Notes: generated by a model from the letters alone, not told the origin. Shown: positions 11,601-23,513, counted from the stretch's first letter. The stretch: 64,000 nucleotides of DNA from Acridotheres tristis (GCA_037013685.1 CM072919.1:2853616-2917615), one strand, 5' to 3'. Numbers and translations are program-made.

Positions 11601-14600
11601 CTCCCTATCCTTCTGTTTGGGATTTAGCTTTGGGGAAGAGGCTGATCTCTGCCCGCTCTGAGTGCTGGCTGTGTTGTATAAACCAGCCTGGCCCTTGAGC
11701 TTTTCCACACCAGGGAAGGGGGAGCCTGTGATGTTTGGTGTGATCCTGCTCTTTCTGTAGCTTTACTGACAGGACCAAAGGGAATTGATTTCCCTTTGCT
11801 AGAACTTAGCTCAGGTGCAGCAAGAGAATCTGTCATCTGTCTCTGCACAGGAATCCCTGTGAATTCCTGTTTACCTCTCCATGAAAGATGCCAGAAGGAG
11901 TTCCCCAGGGTCACTGGGGAGGAGGAAATGGGCTCTAGGGAGAAGAGGCTATAGGGATGTTTTATGCTTCCAGGTCTCAGCCACGTTTGCTGCCAGTCTG
12001 GTCACCAGCCCAGCCATCGGCGCGTACCTTTCCCAAGCCTACGGTGATACCTTGGTGGTTGTGCTGGCTTCAGGGGTTGCTTTGCTGGATATTGGCTTCA
12101 TCCTGCTGGCTGTGCCTGAGTCACTGCCTGAAGAGATGCGCCCAGTCTCCTGGGGAGCCCCAATCTCCTGGGAACAAGCTGACCCATTTGCTGTGAGTGA
12201 GCCTGCTGCTGTTTTCCTGTGTGCTGGTAATGCTTAATGCTTTACTCTTGCTCATTTTTAAGGTGTTAAGCCCTTGGTTTGGCTGTCTTTGTACCTGGAG
12301 ATTTTTCAGTGCTATTAAGTCAAATTTAAAAGCATTGTTTCTCATTCCACACCCCTTTCCCTGCAGTCCTTGCGGAAGGTGGGTCAGGACTCCACAGTGC
12401 TGCTCATCTGCATCACCGTCTTTCTCTCCTACCTTCCCGAGGCCGGCCAGTACTCCAGCTTCTTCCTCTACCTGCGACAGGTCAGTCTCTGTCAAAACTC
12501 TGGGTGCAGGAAATCCAGGCCAATAAATACAATCAGATTTGTGTCACCTGTCCCAAGGTGGCTTTTCTTGGCCAATAACTCAGTAAAGCTAAAATTGTAA
12601 GAAACAGGGATTTGTTCCAGCTCTCCTGAAGAATGTGTGAGCCTTGTGACTGCTCTGTAGGCATGGCCAGGGGCAAGGCCTGGCTTGGCTCCTTGCTGGT
12701 ATCTGTCTGGCTGTCCTGGTTGTGCCACCTTCAGACACTAGAAGGGGAGCTCAGTGATTTAAAACCAGCTCAGTGATTCCTTCAGCCAGAGGAAAATCTT
12801 CTGTTTGATTCCTGTAGCAGCCCAGAGGCAGTGGCTGTTAATGTGCAGGTCCCTGAGAAGCAATTCAGTAAACATTGTTCGGTAAAATTAGCAGATGAGA
12901 CTCGGTTTCTTCCTGCAGAAAAAGCCAATTCTTTATTCACAAAGCTCATATTTCAAGTATCAGAAGGCACTGTGTTAGACCTAATTGGCTAACAATACAC
13001 TGACAGTTTATTGGTCAGTAAATGGCCAGGGTGTACATCTGTCAAATCTCTCTTTTTGGCTAGTTTACGTATTTTGTTCAGTGATTCCCATGGGACAGAT
13101 TTCCTGTTTATTACAGGTGCAAACTGTTTTTCTCTACAAGAATAGTTTGTTATGCTAACTGCTTCTCATTCCTCTAATTCTTCCTTATGGGAATTTACAG
13201 GCCAGCTGGTAAGGCCTTTCTTTTATAATATCTCTACCTGTATGCAACAAACATGAATGACATTGATGGAGGGGTTCTTGTCGCCTGGTGCAAATCTGCC
13301 TGAAAAGTCCGTCTTTGATGTTTTTACAGGTCATTGGTTTTTCCTCAGAGACTGTAGCTGCCTTTATTGGTGTAGTTGGAATTCTCTCTATACTGGCTCA
13401 GGTGAGAAGCAATTTCTATGTTGGCTTGAGCAGTCTACTGTTAGAATGTCCAAAATTTCTGATTTCGGGTCCGCTGAGTTGTCAGAACTCCTGTGGTCAC
13501 ACAGACTTTTAAAACAGAGATCTTAAATTGGGAGGGACCTATAAGGATCATCAAAGTCCCTCAGGTTCCTGTCTCCTGGTGTTGCCCTCTTTCTTTGCCC
13601 CTGCTTGAAAGCACCTGTTTTTCTTTCCAGACAGTTGTGTTGGGAATTCTCATGCGTTCAATAGGAAATAAAAATACCATCCTCCTGGGACTAGGCTTCC
13701 AGATCCTGCAGCTTGCCTGGTACGGCTTTGGATCACAGCCTTGGTGAGGGTTTGCCCACATTTCTCTCCCTCTGTGGCCATTCCCACCCTGCAGCACAGG
13801 GCGAGGCTGTAGCTGTTGCTCACAGCTGCCTCTTTCCTCCCCAGGATGATGTGGGCAGCAGGAGCTGTGGCTGCCATGTCCAGCATCACCTTCCCAGCCA
13901 TCAGTGCCATGGTGTCGAGGAACACGGACCCTGACCAGCAGGGTGAGTGCCTGGGGACCCATCTGATGGGGGGAGGTTCATCCCAGCAGTGCTGAGCTGG
14001 CACAAGGGCAGGTTCTTGGTCATGGTGGTGGAGGGATGGGCAGGAACATCTGTGCCAGCTGTGGAGTGTCACTGTACTCACAGCAGTATTGACACTCACT
14101 TTGACCATGGCTGATGCTTTACAAGGGAACTCCCAAGTCATGCAAGTGGGTGTTTGATGTTGTCTCTCTGAGGCAGAGGAGGCTGCTGCATTTTGCCTGC
14201 CTCACAGTACATCTCCGAGTCCTCAATTAAATTCCAGTTCATTGGAAATTGTTGTTTCACGTGCCCATGCTTATTTCAGTGTGTGAAGTAGCAAGCCCAG
14301 CATTATTCATTTTTGTAGAAACTGGCACTGAGTGAAGCTGCTCATCTGCAAACCCCTCCCCCTACACATCAGCCCAGATTCAAGTGCTTGATCCTGTCCC
14401 TAAATATCTCTGAATATGTAATCCTCAAATAAAACAAGTTTCTTTGGAAAGCTGGAGGCATTTCCCCCCTTCCTCACTCTGTCCCCAGGTGTGGTGCAGG
14501 GGATGATCACTGGAATTCGAGGTCTGTGTAATGGCCTGGGGCCGGCCCTCTATGGTTTTGTCTTCTATCTCTTCCACGTGGAGTTGAATGAAATGGCTGA

Positions 14601-14964
14601 GGTGGAAACTTTGGGCAAGGCCTCCAAACCCAACATGGCCAACCCTACGGATGAGGTACCTATTCAGCTTCTCACTCTGTTTGCTGGGCTGTGTTTGCTG
14701 GGCTGTGTTTGCCCTCATGCTTTGAATCATTCCTGTCTCTCTCTCTCTCTACAGAGCAGCATCATCCCTGGGCCACCCTTCCTGTTCGGGGCGTGCTCCG
14801 TGCTGCTGTCGCTGCTGGTGGCCCTGTTCATTCCGGAACACAACCTGGCACTGAGGTCAGGCAGCCACAAGAAGCACAGTACAGGGGCCCAGGCCCACCC
14901 CCACAGCCCACCAGCTGGGGGGTCTGATGGCAAGGAGCCCCTGCTGGAGGACAGCAGTGTGTGA
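8606..14964 (+). CDS. MFSD14/HIAT1-family transporter paralogue, complete, 492 aa
   Basis: Major facilitator superfamily protein of the HIAT1 (MFSD14A/B) family, a predicted multi-pass solute carrier of intracellular membranes whose substrate is not firmly established. Exons: 8606-8689, 9179-9274, 9760-9822, 10851-10978, 11382-11496, 11974-12192, 12367-12480, 13330-13401, 13631-13743, 13845-13942, 14489-14655, 14755-14964 (TGA). Every join keeps frame. The N-terminus is basic (TGEKKKKKRLNRS). MFS motif A reads GALSDVWGRKS (D97-K102). Family signatures include WWYFAVIS, YVADITQEHERS, ATFAASLVTSPAIGAYL, YLPEAGQYSSFF and TGIRGLCNGLGPALYG. The tail ends EPLLEDSSV. The N-terminus resembles MFSD14A, while stretches such as LLTTPMLTVLH and QVIGF match MFSD14B, so this looks like a separate paralogue. 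It sits between SHC2 and MADCAM1. No symbol is assigned because orthology needs a tree. Confidence 0.92.
12871..13254 (-). mobile_element. Solo LTR of an endogenous retrovirus, with 5-bp target-site duplication
   Basis: A 374-bp AT-rich block (12876-13249) in intron 7 of the MFSD14-like gene begins TGTT and ends AACA, the TG...CA termini of an LTR. It is flanked by identical AACAT pentamers at 12871-12875 and 13250-13254. Read on the minus strand, an AATAAA (12937-12932) lies about 60 bp before the 3' end, as in the R-U5 part of an LTR. No internal viral genes are present, so it is a solo LTR left by recombination. A 5-bp duplication suits class III (ERVL-like) elements; class assignment is inference. 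Composition differs sharply from flanking intron. Confidence 0.75.
13515..13572 (-). repeat. Probable CR1 LINE 3'-end remnant
   Basis: The words GGGAGGGACCTATAAGGATC and the following ATCAAAGTCCC resemble the reverse complement of the CR1 LINE 3' region, in which a GGAAGGGACC-type run precedes a GATCATC core. The fragment is short and old, lies in intron 8 of the MFSD14-like gene, and lacks the terminal 8-bp repeat. Identified from memory of the consensus. Confidence 0.45.
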
Positions 14965-17900
14965 GGTGGGACAGGGGACCTGCCTCGTGGCTTGACTCCA
15001 CATCAAGGATGGACTCAGCAGGAGCTCGGGGAGGGGGAGAGAGGAATCCGAGGAAACAGACTGTGCCACTAACAGCTACTGAGGAGGGACAAGGTTTCCC
15101 TTCGAGCCAAATACACCCAGCTGGTGCAAAAATGGAATTGTATCACCTGGTGCTGATGGAAAGGGGAGATACGGAACTGCTCCACTGCAGGGATAGTTCT
15201 GGAATGCAAACCTGCCCTTGTGCGTGACCCCTGTGTGCCCTGCCAAACCCTCTGCTCACCGGTCAGGAGACATGGAGCCAGCCTGGGCTGTTTGGTGGGA
15301 GCTCACTGAGCTGCCCCTGGAATAAAAGATGGCATTTGCTCCATGCCCCATCCCTGATACAGCTGGTTCCTGCTGCTGGCCCCTGGCACCCCTGCACACT
15401 GTGTGCTGAGGGGATGGGGTGCATGTGTGAAGCACAGGGAGTGGAGCTCTGAGCTTCCTCTCTGCTGGAGGGCCTGAGGAATTTGCCCATTCTGCCCCAA
15501 GTGAAACTTAGACCAAAAAATATAAATCTACTTGACTTAATGTTCTGATGAAGAGGATAAAAATGAAGAAGTTGCAGCTGATACAAGGGAGAATGGGCAG
15601 GTGAGAGAAGGGCAACTACATGAATTACGAACACTTGGATGGCCACAATGGCTGTTGTTCGGCTTGGTTTTCTTTTTCTTGTCACTGTGAGGTGGCAGTT
15701 GCCTGTTGCCTCCATGGGCAGTAGGTAGAAGGATTTTTCAGAAATCTTTTTCTGGAGCTATGCAGGTTGTTTAAGAGATAGAGTTCTCTGGCAGGTTGGA
15801 GAAACAACTTGGCTGTGCTGAGCACTTTGGACATGCGTGGTTTCCTGAGAGAAAGGTCAGAGAAATTATTGTTTACCTTATATAAAGCACGTTGGTTTGC
15901 CCCTGGGCTCCTGCCATCTGATGCTAAACCCAAAGAGTGTCCAGAGCAGGTTTGTTCTCAACCCAATAGATGATGATGAAGGTTGTGTTGATTTGGACTT
16001 AGGGGTTCGGATTCCATGTGGTATTTCTGAGCCTGCTGTGGAGGCTTTTGTGTATGGAACAGTGGAACTGCAACCTCTGCTGCAGGCTCAGCTGTGCTCA
16101 GAAAGTGCAGGAGGTGCTTGGAGCGTTGTGAAAAGAGCTGAGGTAAACAAGGAATGTGTGGTTGTTTATAGAAATATGGCAGAGGGCAGGAAACAATTGT
16201 TCTCATTTGAGTAGATAAGAAGTGGTGGCATTGAGCAGTTCTGGGAAGTAAGGACCAAACTGAGGACACTTCAGTAATCCTTTGTTAAAGGAATTGAGGG
16301 TGCAGCAGCCAAACCAGTCTTGCCTTGGCTGTTCTCTGGCTGGGGTCCCCTCTCTGTGGGTTTGGGGAAGGTTACCCAGGGGAGAGCAGCCAAAAGGGAG
16401 GCAGTGCTGGCCCTTTACATCGTGGATCTTTGCAGACACACGGCAGCGATTCCAAATACCATTTGATTATCAGAAGTGGGTGTTTAAGTGAAAGAGCTGA
16501 CTGTTTTGCATTGATCCGGCCTGGTGGCAGCTTCTGTGCTCAGAATTAGGAGCAGCTGGGACACAGAGGGATGCTGAGGTGGGTCTGGCTGCAGGTCTGG
16601 GGAGCAGAGCCAGCAGGAACTTCCTTGACTTGCTGTGACTCCATTTTTCCTAAGCTCCTTATGGTGACACTCCCAATTCCCAAACATTAGTGGGATGGTC
16701 AGTACTGTGTGTGCATGGCAAGCTTTTATCCTGAAGGAAATCCTGTCACTTGCACTTCCAGGCAGCAGTTCCCCCACCTCTGTGTTCCTCACAAAAATGC
16801 CTTTTTTAGATGGGACTTTTACTGAGTCCCCAGTCTGTTGATTTACAATGGATTAAAGTGAGCTGAAGTAGGTTTTTCCCACAGATGAAGTAAAACATGG
16901 AATTGTTACCTCGCTCACACGGAGGCACTCGGAGCTTCACGGGTACAATATAGCGACGTGTTACAAAAAAATGAGCATAATTTATATGATATAAAGTATA
17001 TAGAGATATATTTTTAAAAGTCCTCTCCCTTATTGCATAGTTTATTGAAACCAATGTGTTTCTGGTCCCATTCCCTCTCACCACTGCTGCTGCCTGCGGC
17101 CTCTCAGCCTCTCCTTCCCCTCACACCCCAGAACTGTCCAGCAATCTTCCCTCCCTGGTCATGTCCTCTGAACTTCTGGTGATGCTGACTTGTTCATCGT
17201 GGGCCTGGAGTGTTTTGGTCCCTTTGTCAGCCCCCAAACTCGGGGCCAGGTGCTGCCAGCAGGTGACTGCCAGGTCAGGGGCTGTGGCCTGGTTGGTGAC
17301 CAGCTGTGCTGTCACCAGTGATGGCACTGGGCACCAGTGGGATTACAGCACTGGCAGCTGGGGTGGGGATATGGCAGTGGGTGGATGGAGGGGGGTACAG
17401 CACCAGGCAGCAGCAGGACATCTACAGGTGCCATTATCAACAGAAAGGTGACTTGTGCTGGTGTGCAGACCTGGGAGCAGGGGCTCTCTGAGGCTGGGAG
17501 CAAGCAGGGATTCCTTCCCACCCTACTGGGGTTCCTCTCACCTGGTTGGGTGGGACCTTGGCCCGGTGCCTCCCCTTCCCTTGGCACAGGGCTGTGACCC
17601 CTGCACTGTTCTGCCTTGATGTGACAGGGCAGGAACTGGGCCAGGTGGTGCTGGAGCCGGAGTTACCAGAGCCAAATGAAGAACGACTTGTTCTGAAGGG
17701 CCGGTACTTCTGCAGCATCCCACGTGGAGGCTGGAAAGGCTGTGTGGAGCATTCAGCTAATTTTGCCAATTCTTGTTACTTTATATAAAAATGCAACTTT
17801 TTAAAAATGAGTCTTTTCTTAAAATCCGCTTGATCTGCTGTGCAGTGCCTGAGCCTGGCTGTTTTAACATTGGGATTCCCAGGATTTGTCTGCAGGGACT

Positions 17901-18310
17901 TAAAATCTGGGATGGTAACAGCAATGCCCAAACACAAGGCAAAAATCATCTCAACCTCCTGTCAGCAGTCCTGGCAGATCAAGAGTGAGTCTCAACTGAT
18001 CTTGTTGCATTAAAAATCCAAGTTACACCATTGCTTTCTCTTTTGCCATTAATTTGCAAAGTAGTAACTTTTTACTTCCCTGTTTTTATTCTTTTTCTGC
18101 ACTCCAAAGGCTGTTGACAGCTATGGTATCTTTAAGCGTGGGCACTCGGCCCCACTTCTGCTCTCTCACAGTTCACCATCACGTGTGTTTGTGTGTCTCT
18201 TTTTTAAGCTAACGATAAAATGTATTTATTTCGGTTCAGGTTGTGTTTGGAACTGGCTAATCTCTCCCTCTGATGGATTATTTATTAAACTGCTGCTTTC
18301 CTGTTGTGTC
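14965..18310 (+). other. MFSD14-like 3' UTR, extent uncertain
   Basis: No coding exon is recognised. The first polyadenylation signal after the stop is AATAAA at 15321-15326, implying a short 3' UTR. Several AT-rich blocks follow (16960-17065, 17765-17830, 18000-18110, 18185-18300). A later ATTAAA at 18284-18289 is followed by GT-rich sequence, so a long 3' UTR of about 3.3 kb is possible. The open frame at 15897-16214 (105 codons) has no recognisable relatives. Confidence 0.4.
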
Positions 18311-20860
18311 CAAGGTCTCTGTGTTTGTTCCTCTCCATCACCAGTAGTACCAGGCAGCTTCTGCCCAGAGTTGAAATGCCCCATGAGAATTATGTGAAAA
18401 TGTGGGACAGGCTTGGGAGAGCTGGGTCGGGGCTGCCAGTCCCTGTCCCAGCCCAGGATGGGAAGCAGGTCCCTGGCTCCTGCCTGCCCCACTGGAGCCT
18501 CCTCCTGGACTGGTTTTTAGTAGCCCCGACTCTATTGTCTTAATTTTCAGCCAGGCCTAATTTAGATCTTATCTGACTCATTTAAACACTCTTTGTGGTG
18601 GCTGAGGATGGTCCTAAGTGACTAATATAATCCCAGAAAATATAAACACATCCAAGTCAGCTCTGGGATGGGAACTGGTGCTTGATGGATGGTATCCTGG
18701 AAACATGAGCCATTACACAGCCTGATGCTTCTGTATGTATTTCCTCTGGCCTGGAGGTAGCCTTTGTTTTGTTTCCATCTTTAATTGAGAGAAAATCTCC
18801 AACTTGTCTCATGTGATATCGCTGGAGAACAAAGGGCAGGTGTTGCAGTGCAGGATGTTGTTGACCACCCTTCCCCCTGGTGCGGCGGTTCCTGGGGCAG
18901 TGGCAAAGCCTTGTCCCTTCTGGTGGTGACAGCCTGGGGCTAGACCCCGACCTGAGGGGCTCGGGGGGTATCCTGTGCTGGAGACAGCACTCGTCCCTTG
19001 GTGGGTTGTGTCTCCACACTGAACTGTTTTGTTTCCTGAGCAACATCTCTGGACAAAGTATTGCCCAGCACAAATCCCCCTGCCTGCCCTGTGGGAGGAA
19101 GCACAATCGACTTCCAGGAAAGGTGTTCAGGCCCCTGAGTCTGGAAAACCATCATTCCCTTCGTTCCTTCAAAGGCTTCCTGTGGGGTGGAAAACACTCC
19201 TGATGCGTAAGCTTGCTCCTTCTGCCCTGTGCACGCGAGCTGGTGATGTCCCTGTGCTGTGCCCAGGGCAGCGGGAGCTCCTGTGCTCCTCTGGGCTGGG
19301 GGAAGGTCTGAATCCATGCAGGAGAGGTCCCAAGCAGGTGGTGGAATAGGGCTTGAGGTGGGTCCACTGCTCAGGGGCTTGGTGAGCGAGAGCTGCCCTG
19401 GGGGCTCTGACAGGTCATTCTGAGCTGAGCAAAGTCCCCTGACCTGCCCGTGGCTCGGTGGCTGAGCCATTGGAACTGGAGGGTTATCAGGTTTCCATTA
19501 CTTCAGTTTCCTCTGCGGGTGGCTGGAGCAGCTCTGAGCACTTCCAAGCCCCAAAACAGAGGAAGTGCAGCACAAGGTACTGGGCTTTCTGGTAATCACT
19601 GATTTCTTGAGGTCCTGGAAGAAAAAGGGAAGCCTCTTTTTAAGATGAGGTGGTTCTGTAAATGCTCAGCTCTCATTCAGACACTGATTCAGGGGTTTTC
19701 TTATCTCACTGGTGCCACAATCAGGGTTATGGGAGAGGAAGGTGAAACTCTGGCACCATGTGTGTGTCCTCAAGGTTCCCAGACTCAATTCTGGGAAGAG
19801 CCTGGCAGTGTGGGAGCAGCCCTGGCCATGGCTTGTCCCAGGGTTGGGCAGGGGGGCTCTGGCGGCTGCTGGAAAATCCGGGAAGTGGCTCTGTTAACAC
19901 AGGATGGAAGGAACAAAAACCCCAGCATCATTAATCACCTGCTTCGGCTGAGTGTGCATATTTGGTGGGGAGTGTTTACAGAGCATTTCCTTGCTCAGAA
20001 GCCTCTGGCACCCTCAGAGAATTAATGGCATGACCTCCTAAAATGATGCGTGGCACACCCAGTGCACGGAGTTGCCTTTCAGAACAGTTTCCAGATGGGA
20101 AATGAAATGTCCAGGTCCTGTGATGACACTGGGTGCAGAGATGGGCACGTCCCTCCCTCAGCCCTTTAGGACCTTCCCCAGCCCTGGCTGCAGCCTGGCA
20201 GGATGGGATGGGACAGAACAGGACTCATCTCTCCACGGGGAGCTGGGCAGCAATGACGGAGTGATGCCAGACTCAGTGTGGACCCAGGATAGATGCTGGG
20301 GGCCTTGAGGTTAGATAATGAAGGGTGTTCGACACCTTCTCTGTGGTAACATTTTCTCCATATTTACCACAAGACCGACCCTCACAGGAACACCTGCTTC
20401 CATCCCTGAAAAAACCCTGTTTGAGGAATAAATGCACCCAGCAGCAGGGCTGACCACGGGCCCTGGCTCTGCTTTGGGGGCAGGGGCTGACAGGGCCCTT
20501 TTCACAACTGTGTCTCCCCAGCAGCTATTGGAGCCATGGAAGAGTAAGTTTGCCAGGGGCTCGGGGGAAGGGGTGATGTAGCCTGCAAAAAACCAGGGAT
20601 AGAGCTGAATCTGAACCACATCCCGGGGTGCAGGTGTCTGTGCCGGGCTCCCTGGTGTGGTGATGGGGGTCCCTGCAGCCACACTGGGACCCTTTGGGAC
20701 AGGGGCTTTCCAGGGTTTGGGGGGGCTGCCGGCTTGGCCGTCGGCTGGGTGTTGTGTAAGAGCCGAGCTTGGAAGAAAATAAGAATTCTCCCTCTGGAAA
20801 TACCCTTTGGGCTGGAAGTTGCGGAGGTCCCGGGGCAGATGCTCATGGGGGCGGTTCCTA
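18311..20860. other. Gene-poor interval upstream of MADCAM1
   Basis: No splice-bounded exon, RNA gene or clear repeat was recognised on either strand. The longest open frames (minus strand, 18940-19470 and 20311-20925) are compositionally ordinary and have no protein resemblance. The sequence is moderately GC-rich with scattered short AT-rich patches. Confidence 0.4.
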
Positions 20861-20900
20861 CAGGGCTTAAAAAGCGCTGAGGTTGGAGCCGGCGGCCAGA
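20861..20900 (+). promoter_or_regulatory. Possible TATA-like core promoter of MADCAM1
   Basis: A CTTAAAAAGC element at 20866-20875 lies about 115 bp upstream of the MADCAM1 start codon. It could serve as a TATA-like box with a start site near 20900. This is a single short motif, so support is weak. Confidence 0.3.
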
Positions 20901-20987
20901 AGGAGACAGCCCCGGCCAGCGGCACCCGCTCCTGGAAGACGGGAAGGAAGGAAAGAAGTGAAAACCAGCTCTGCTGCTGCCCTGTGG

Positions 20988-23048
20988 ATGATGGAGGCGG
21001 CTCCTGTCCTTCTCCTCCTCGGCTCGCTGTGGGGCTGCAGCGGTGAGTGCCATGGGGCCAAGAGCCACCCTAATTCCCTGACCCACTGTGCTGCCCTGCC
21101 CTGCTGCTGGTCCTCTCCTTGCTTCTCCCTACGGCCCCAGGACCTCCCTGTCACCGAACCATGACAGCCACCCTGTCCCCAGCCCACTGCTGTGGTTCCC
21201 TGTCCCGGTGCTCGTAGCTGCAGAGCTCTGATGGCTGTCCCCTCCCCTGACCTTGCACTTTCCTCCTGCCCAGGACGCCCTGCCAACAGGCTGGTGGTGA
21301 CACCGCGGGACCTGCTGGTGCCATTTGGGGGCTCGACAGAGCTGAACTGTTCCTTGGCCTGCGCAGGGGGCAAGGTGGAGTGGATGGGGCTGGACACTGC
21401 CCTGGGGACCATCTCCTCCTTCTCCACCCACAGCATCCTGCACATCAAGCATGCCACCGTGGCCACAGAGGGCACGAAGATCTGCCAGGGCAGGTGCCAA
21501 GGGCAGAACTACCAACAAACTGCCAGACTGCAGGTCTATGGTAAGCGGTCCCCAGGCCTGGATCCCCAAGGCAGCCCCTTTCCTCGAGCTATGCTGTGCT
21601 GCCAAAAATCACCCTTGACGCTGCCACTCCTTTCCAGCCCTCCCAGACACGCTGAGGCTGGAGGCAGTTCCCCAAATCCTGCGCCCGGGATACCCCGCCA
21701 AACTGAACTGCTCGGCCACACACCTGTATCCTATCGATGGGGTGGCCCTCACCTGGTACCGGGGGCACCAGGTGGTGGAGAACACAGACTTTGAGTTTTA
21801 TGACGACGATGAGGAGCTGTATAATATCGTTTCCATCCTGTCCGTGGACAGGACAGAGGTGGCAGAAGGGGTGGAGTTCAGGTGCGAGGTGACGCTCAAT
21901 GTTGGGCAGGAGACATTCACCCGGGTGGCATCTCTGGTGTCAAATGCCGAGGGTGAGTGCCAGGAAGGGCTGAAGACCCCATCCCGCATGTACCCCCTCC
22001 CCTGGAGCCAACCCCTACTGGCCTGTGCCCCTCAGAGTAGCTCTGCCAAGCAGGAGCAGCCCCCACTTCCTCACCACTCCTGAATCCCCTATCCCTGTAC
22101 CTGTCCCTCCTGGCAGTGCCCCTTTGCTCCTGCTCACTGTGCCCATGGAGTGGAGGAGGCTGGGGCTACAGCAAAGTCACCTGTGACCAAGTTCACTGCT
22201 ATGTGTTTGCAGCTGTGATGGAGCAGCCGGCGGCCGAGGTCACCTCCACGGGGAGCCCCAGCACAGCCAGGCCCGTGGCCACCACAGCACTTCCTCCAGG
22301 ACCGAGTGTCCCTACAGGTGATCCCACCACAGCACGGGAGCCCAACACTGGGACCACTCTGGATCTGGCTGTTGTCACCAACTCCCCCTCCACGGAGCCC
22401 TCTGTGCCCCAGGACCTCATCGCAGGCAGCCCCACTGCACACGTGGCCACCACCACCCTCCCTGGCTCTGGCACGGCGGGGACAAGGCCATCTGCGGGGA
22501 CAATGCCTGCCTGCAGCCTGCAGATCTGGTCGCTGCCTCCCACCGGGACGCGGGGCATGGCCCTGCGCATCGAGTGCCACGCTCGGTGCGCCGGGAACGC
22601 CACGGTGGGCTGGCTCCGGACCCCCGCAGCCCTCTCGCAGTACCGGGAGGAGACCGCGGGCAGCAGCTCCGCGCTGCGGCTGGACCGCGCCCAGCCCTGG
22701 CACCAGGGCCACTACGAGTGTGTCCTGCTCGGCCACCGCAGCCAGATGGTCAGCCTGGAGGTGATGGTCATGGATGGTGAGTGCTGGGGACCTGCGGAGC
22801 CCTGCCCTGCTCTGCCCTCATCGCCTGGGTGGGGCTGCAGCCCCTCGTGTCGGTGCCACAGTTTGTGCTGGGGGGATTTGCTCACCCCTCGGCATTTGCT
22901 GCCCAGCGTGCCATAACAGCTCTTTGTGTTTGCAGATTCCTTCAGCATCAGCCCTGCCATTGCTATGGGGACAGCGGGATCGCTCTTGGGACTCATCGTG
23001 ACCGCTGCCGTGTCTCGACGCTTGTGGAAAAGATTCAGATCTCGGTAG
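20988..23048 (+). CDS. MADCAM1: Mucosal addressin cell adhesion molecule 1 (MAdCAM-1), complete, 437 aa
   Basis: Endothelial type I membrane protein that binds lymphocyte integrin alpha4beta7 to direct homing to mucosal tissue. Exons: 20988-21042, 21274-21540, 21638-21952, 22213-22776, 22936-23048 (TAG), all phase 1 as is usual for Ig-domain genes. Signal peptide about 1-18. Ig domain 1 carries the family CSLAC double-cysteine pattern (C44, C48) and the integrin motif LDT at 58-60 (human LDTSL, here LDTAL). Ig domain 2 has an acidic loop (FEFYDDDEEL). Residues 213-312 are a Ser/Thr/Pro-rich mucin-like stalk. An additional Ig-like domain follows (about 313-400; C334/C338 and C382). Transmembrane segment about 405-426, then a short basic tail (SRRLWKRFRSR). 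Two adjacent ATGs exist; the second, at 20991, has the better Kozak context and would give 436 aa. TPGS1 follows closely. Confidence 0.93.
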
Positions 23049-23428
23049 CAGCTGCCCTGGAAGTGGGAGCAGCCAACTGGTGGCCTCTGCCTTCAGCCGT
23101 GTCCCTGCTGTCCCCTTGTCTGTCGCAGGCCTCGCCCGGCCCCTGGCCAGCAAGAAGGAATGGGAGCAGGAGGGGGAGCAGCCACGTGCGGCTGCCTCGG
23201 GAGAGAGAGCCCAGCAGGGCAACGAGGCGACACAGGGACGAGGCCAGGGACGCGTCCGGGGCTGGATCCCCAAGGGCTGGCACCGAACACTGGGCTGGGT
23301 CCGGCGCCTGGGGCTCCCGGCACCAGCGGACGGGCAGGAGCACGAAGGCCGCTTGTCTGTCGCAACAGAAGGTCCGGGGCAGCTCCGAGGGGAGTTTGGG
23401 CTCGGCGGGCGGGTGGGACCGGTGCTCC

Positions 23429-23434
23429 AATAAA
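23429..23434 (+). terminator. MADCAM1 polyadenylation signal
   Basis: AATAAA 381 bp after the MADCAM1 stop codon, preceded by a GC-rich 3' UTR. It ends less than 340 bp before the TPGS1 start codon, so the two genes lie almost back to back in the same direction. Confidence 0.75.
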
Positions 23435-23477
23435 GAGCTGTTTCCGTTCGAGCCCTGAGCAAGTGTCCTTTGGGCCT

Positions 23478-23513
23478 AGGCGGTCGCGGTCCCGATCCCG
23501 GTCCCGGTCCGGC
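23478..23513 (+). repeat. Short (GGTCCC)n-like microsatellite
   Basis: Imperfect tandem hexamers of GGTCGC, GATCCC and GGTCCC type in the gap between MADCAM1 and TPGS1. Low-complexity sequence of unknown role. Confidence 0.5.

Noticed and set aside
15897..16214. 105-codon plus-strand frame with less repetitive composition
   Set aside because: No splice context, no recognisable family, and it lies where a 3' UTR is expected. Without a database search it cannot be supported as a gene.
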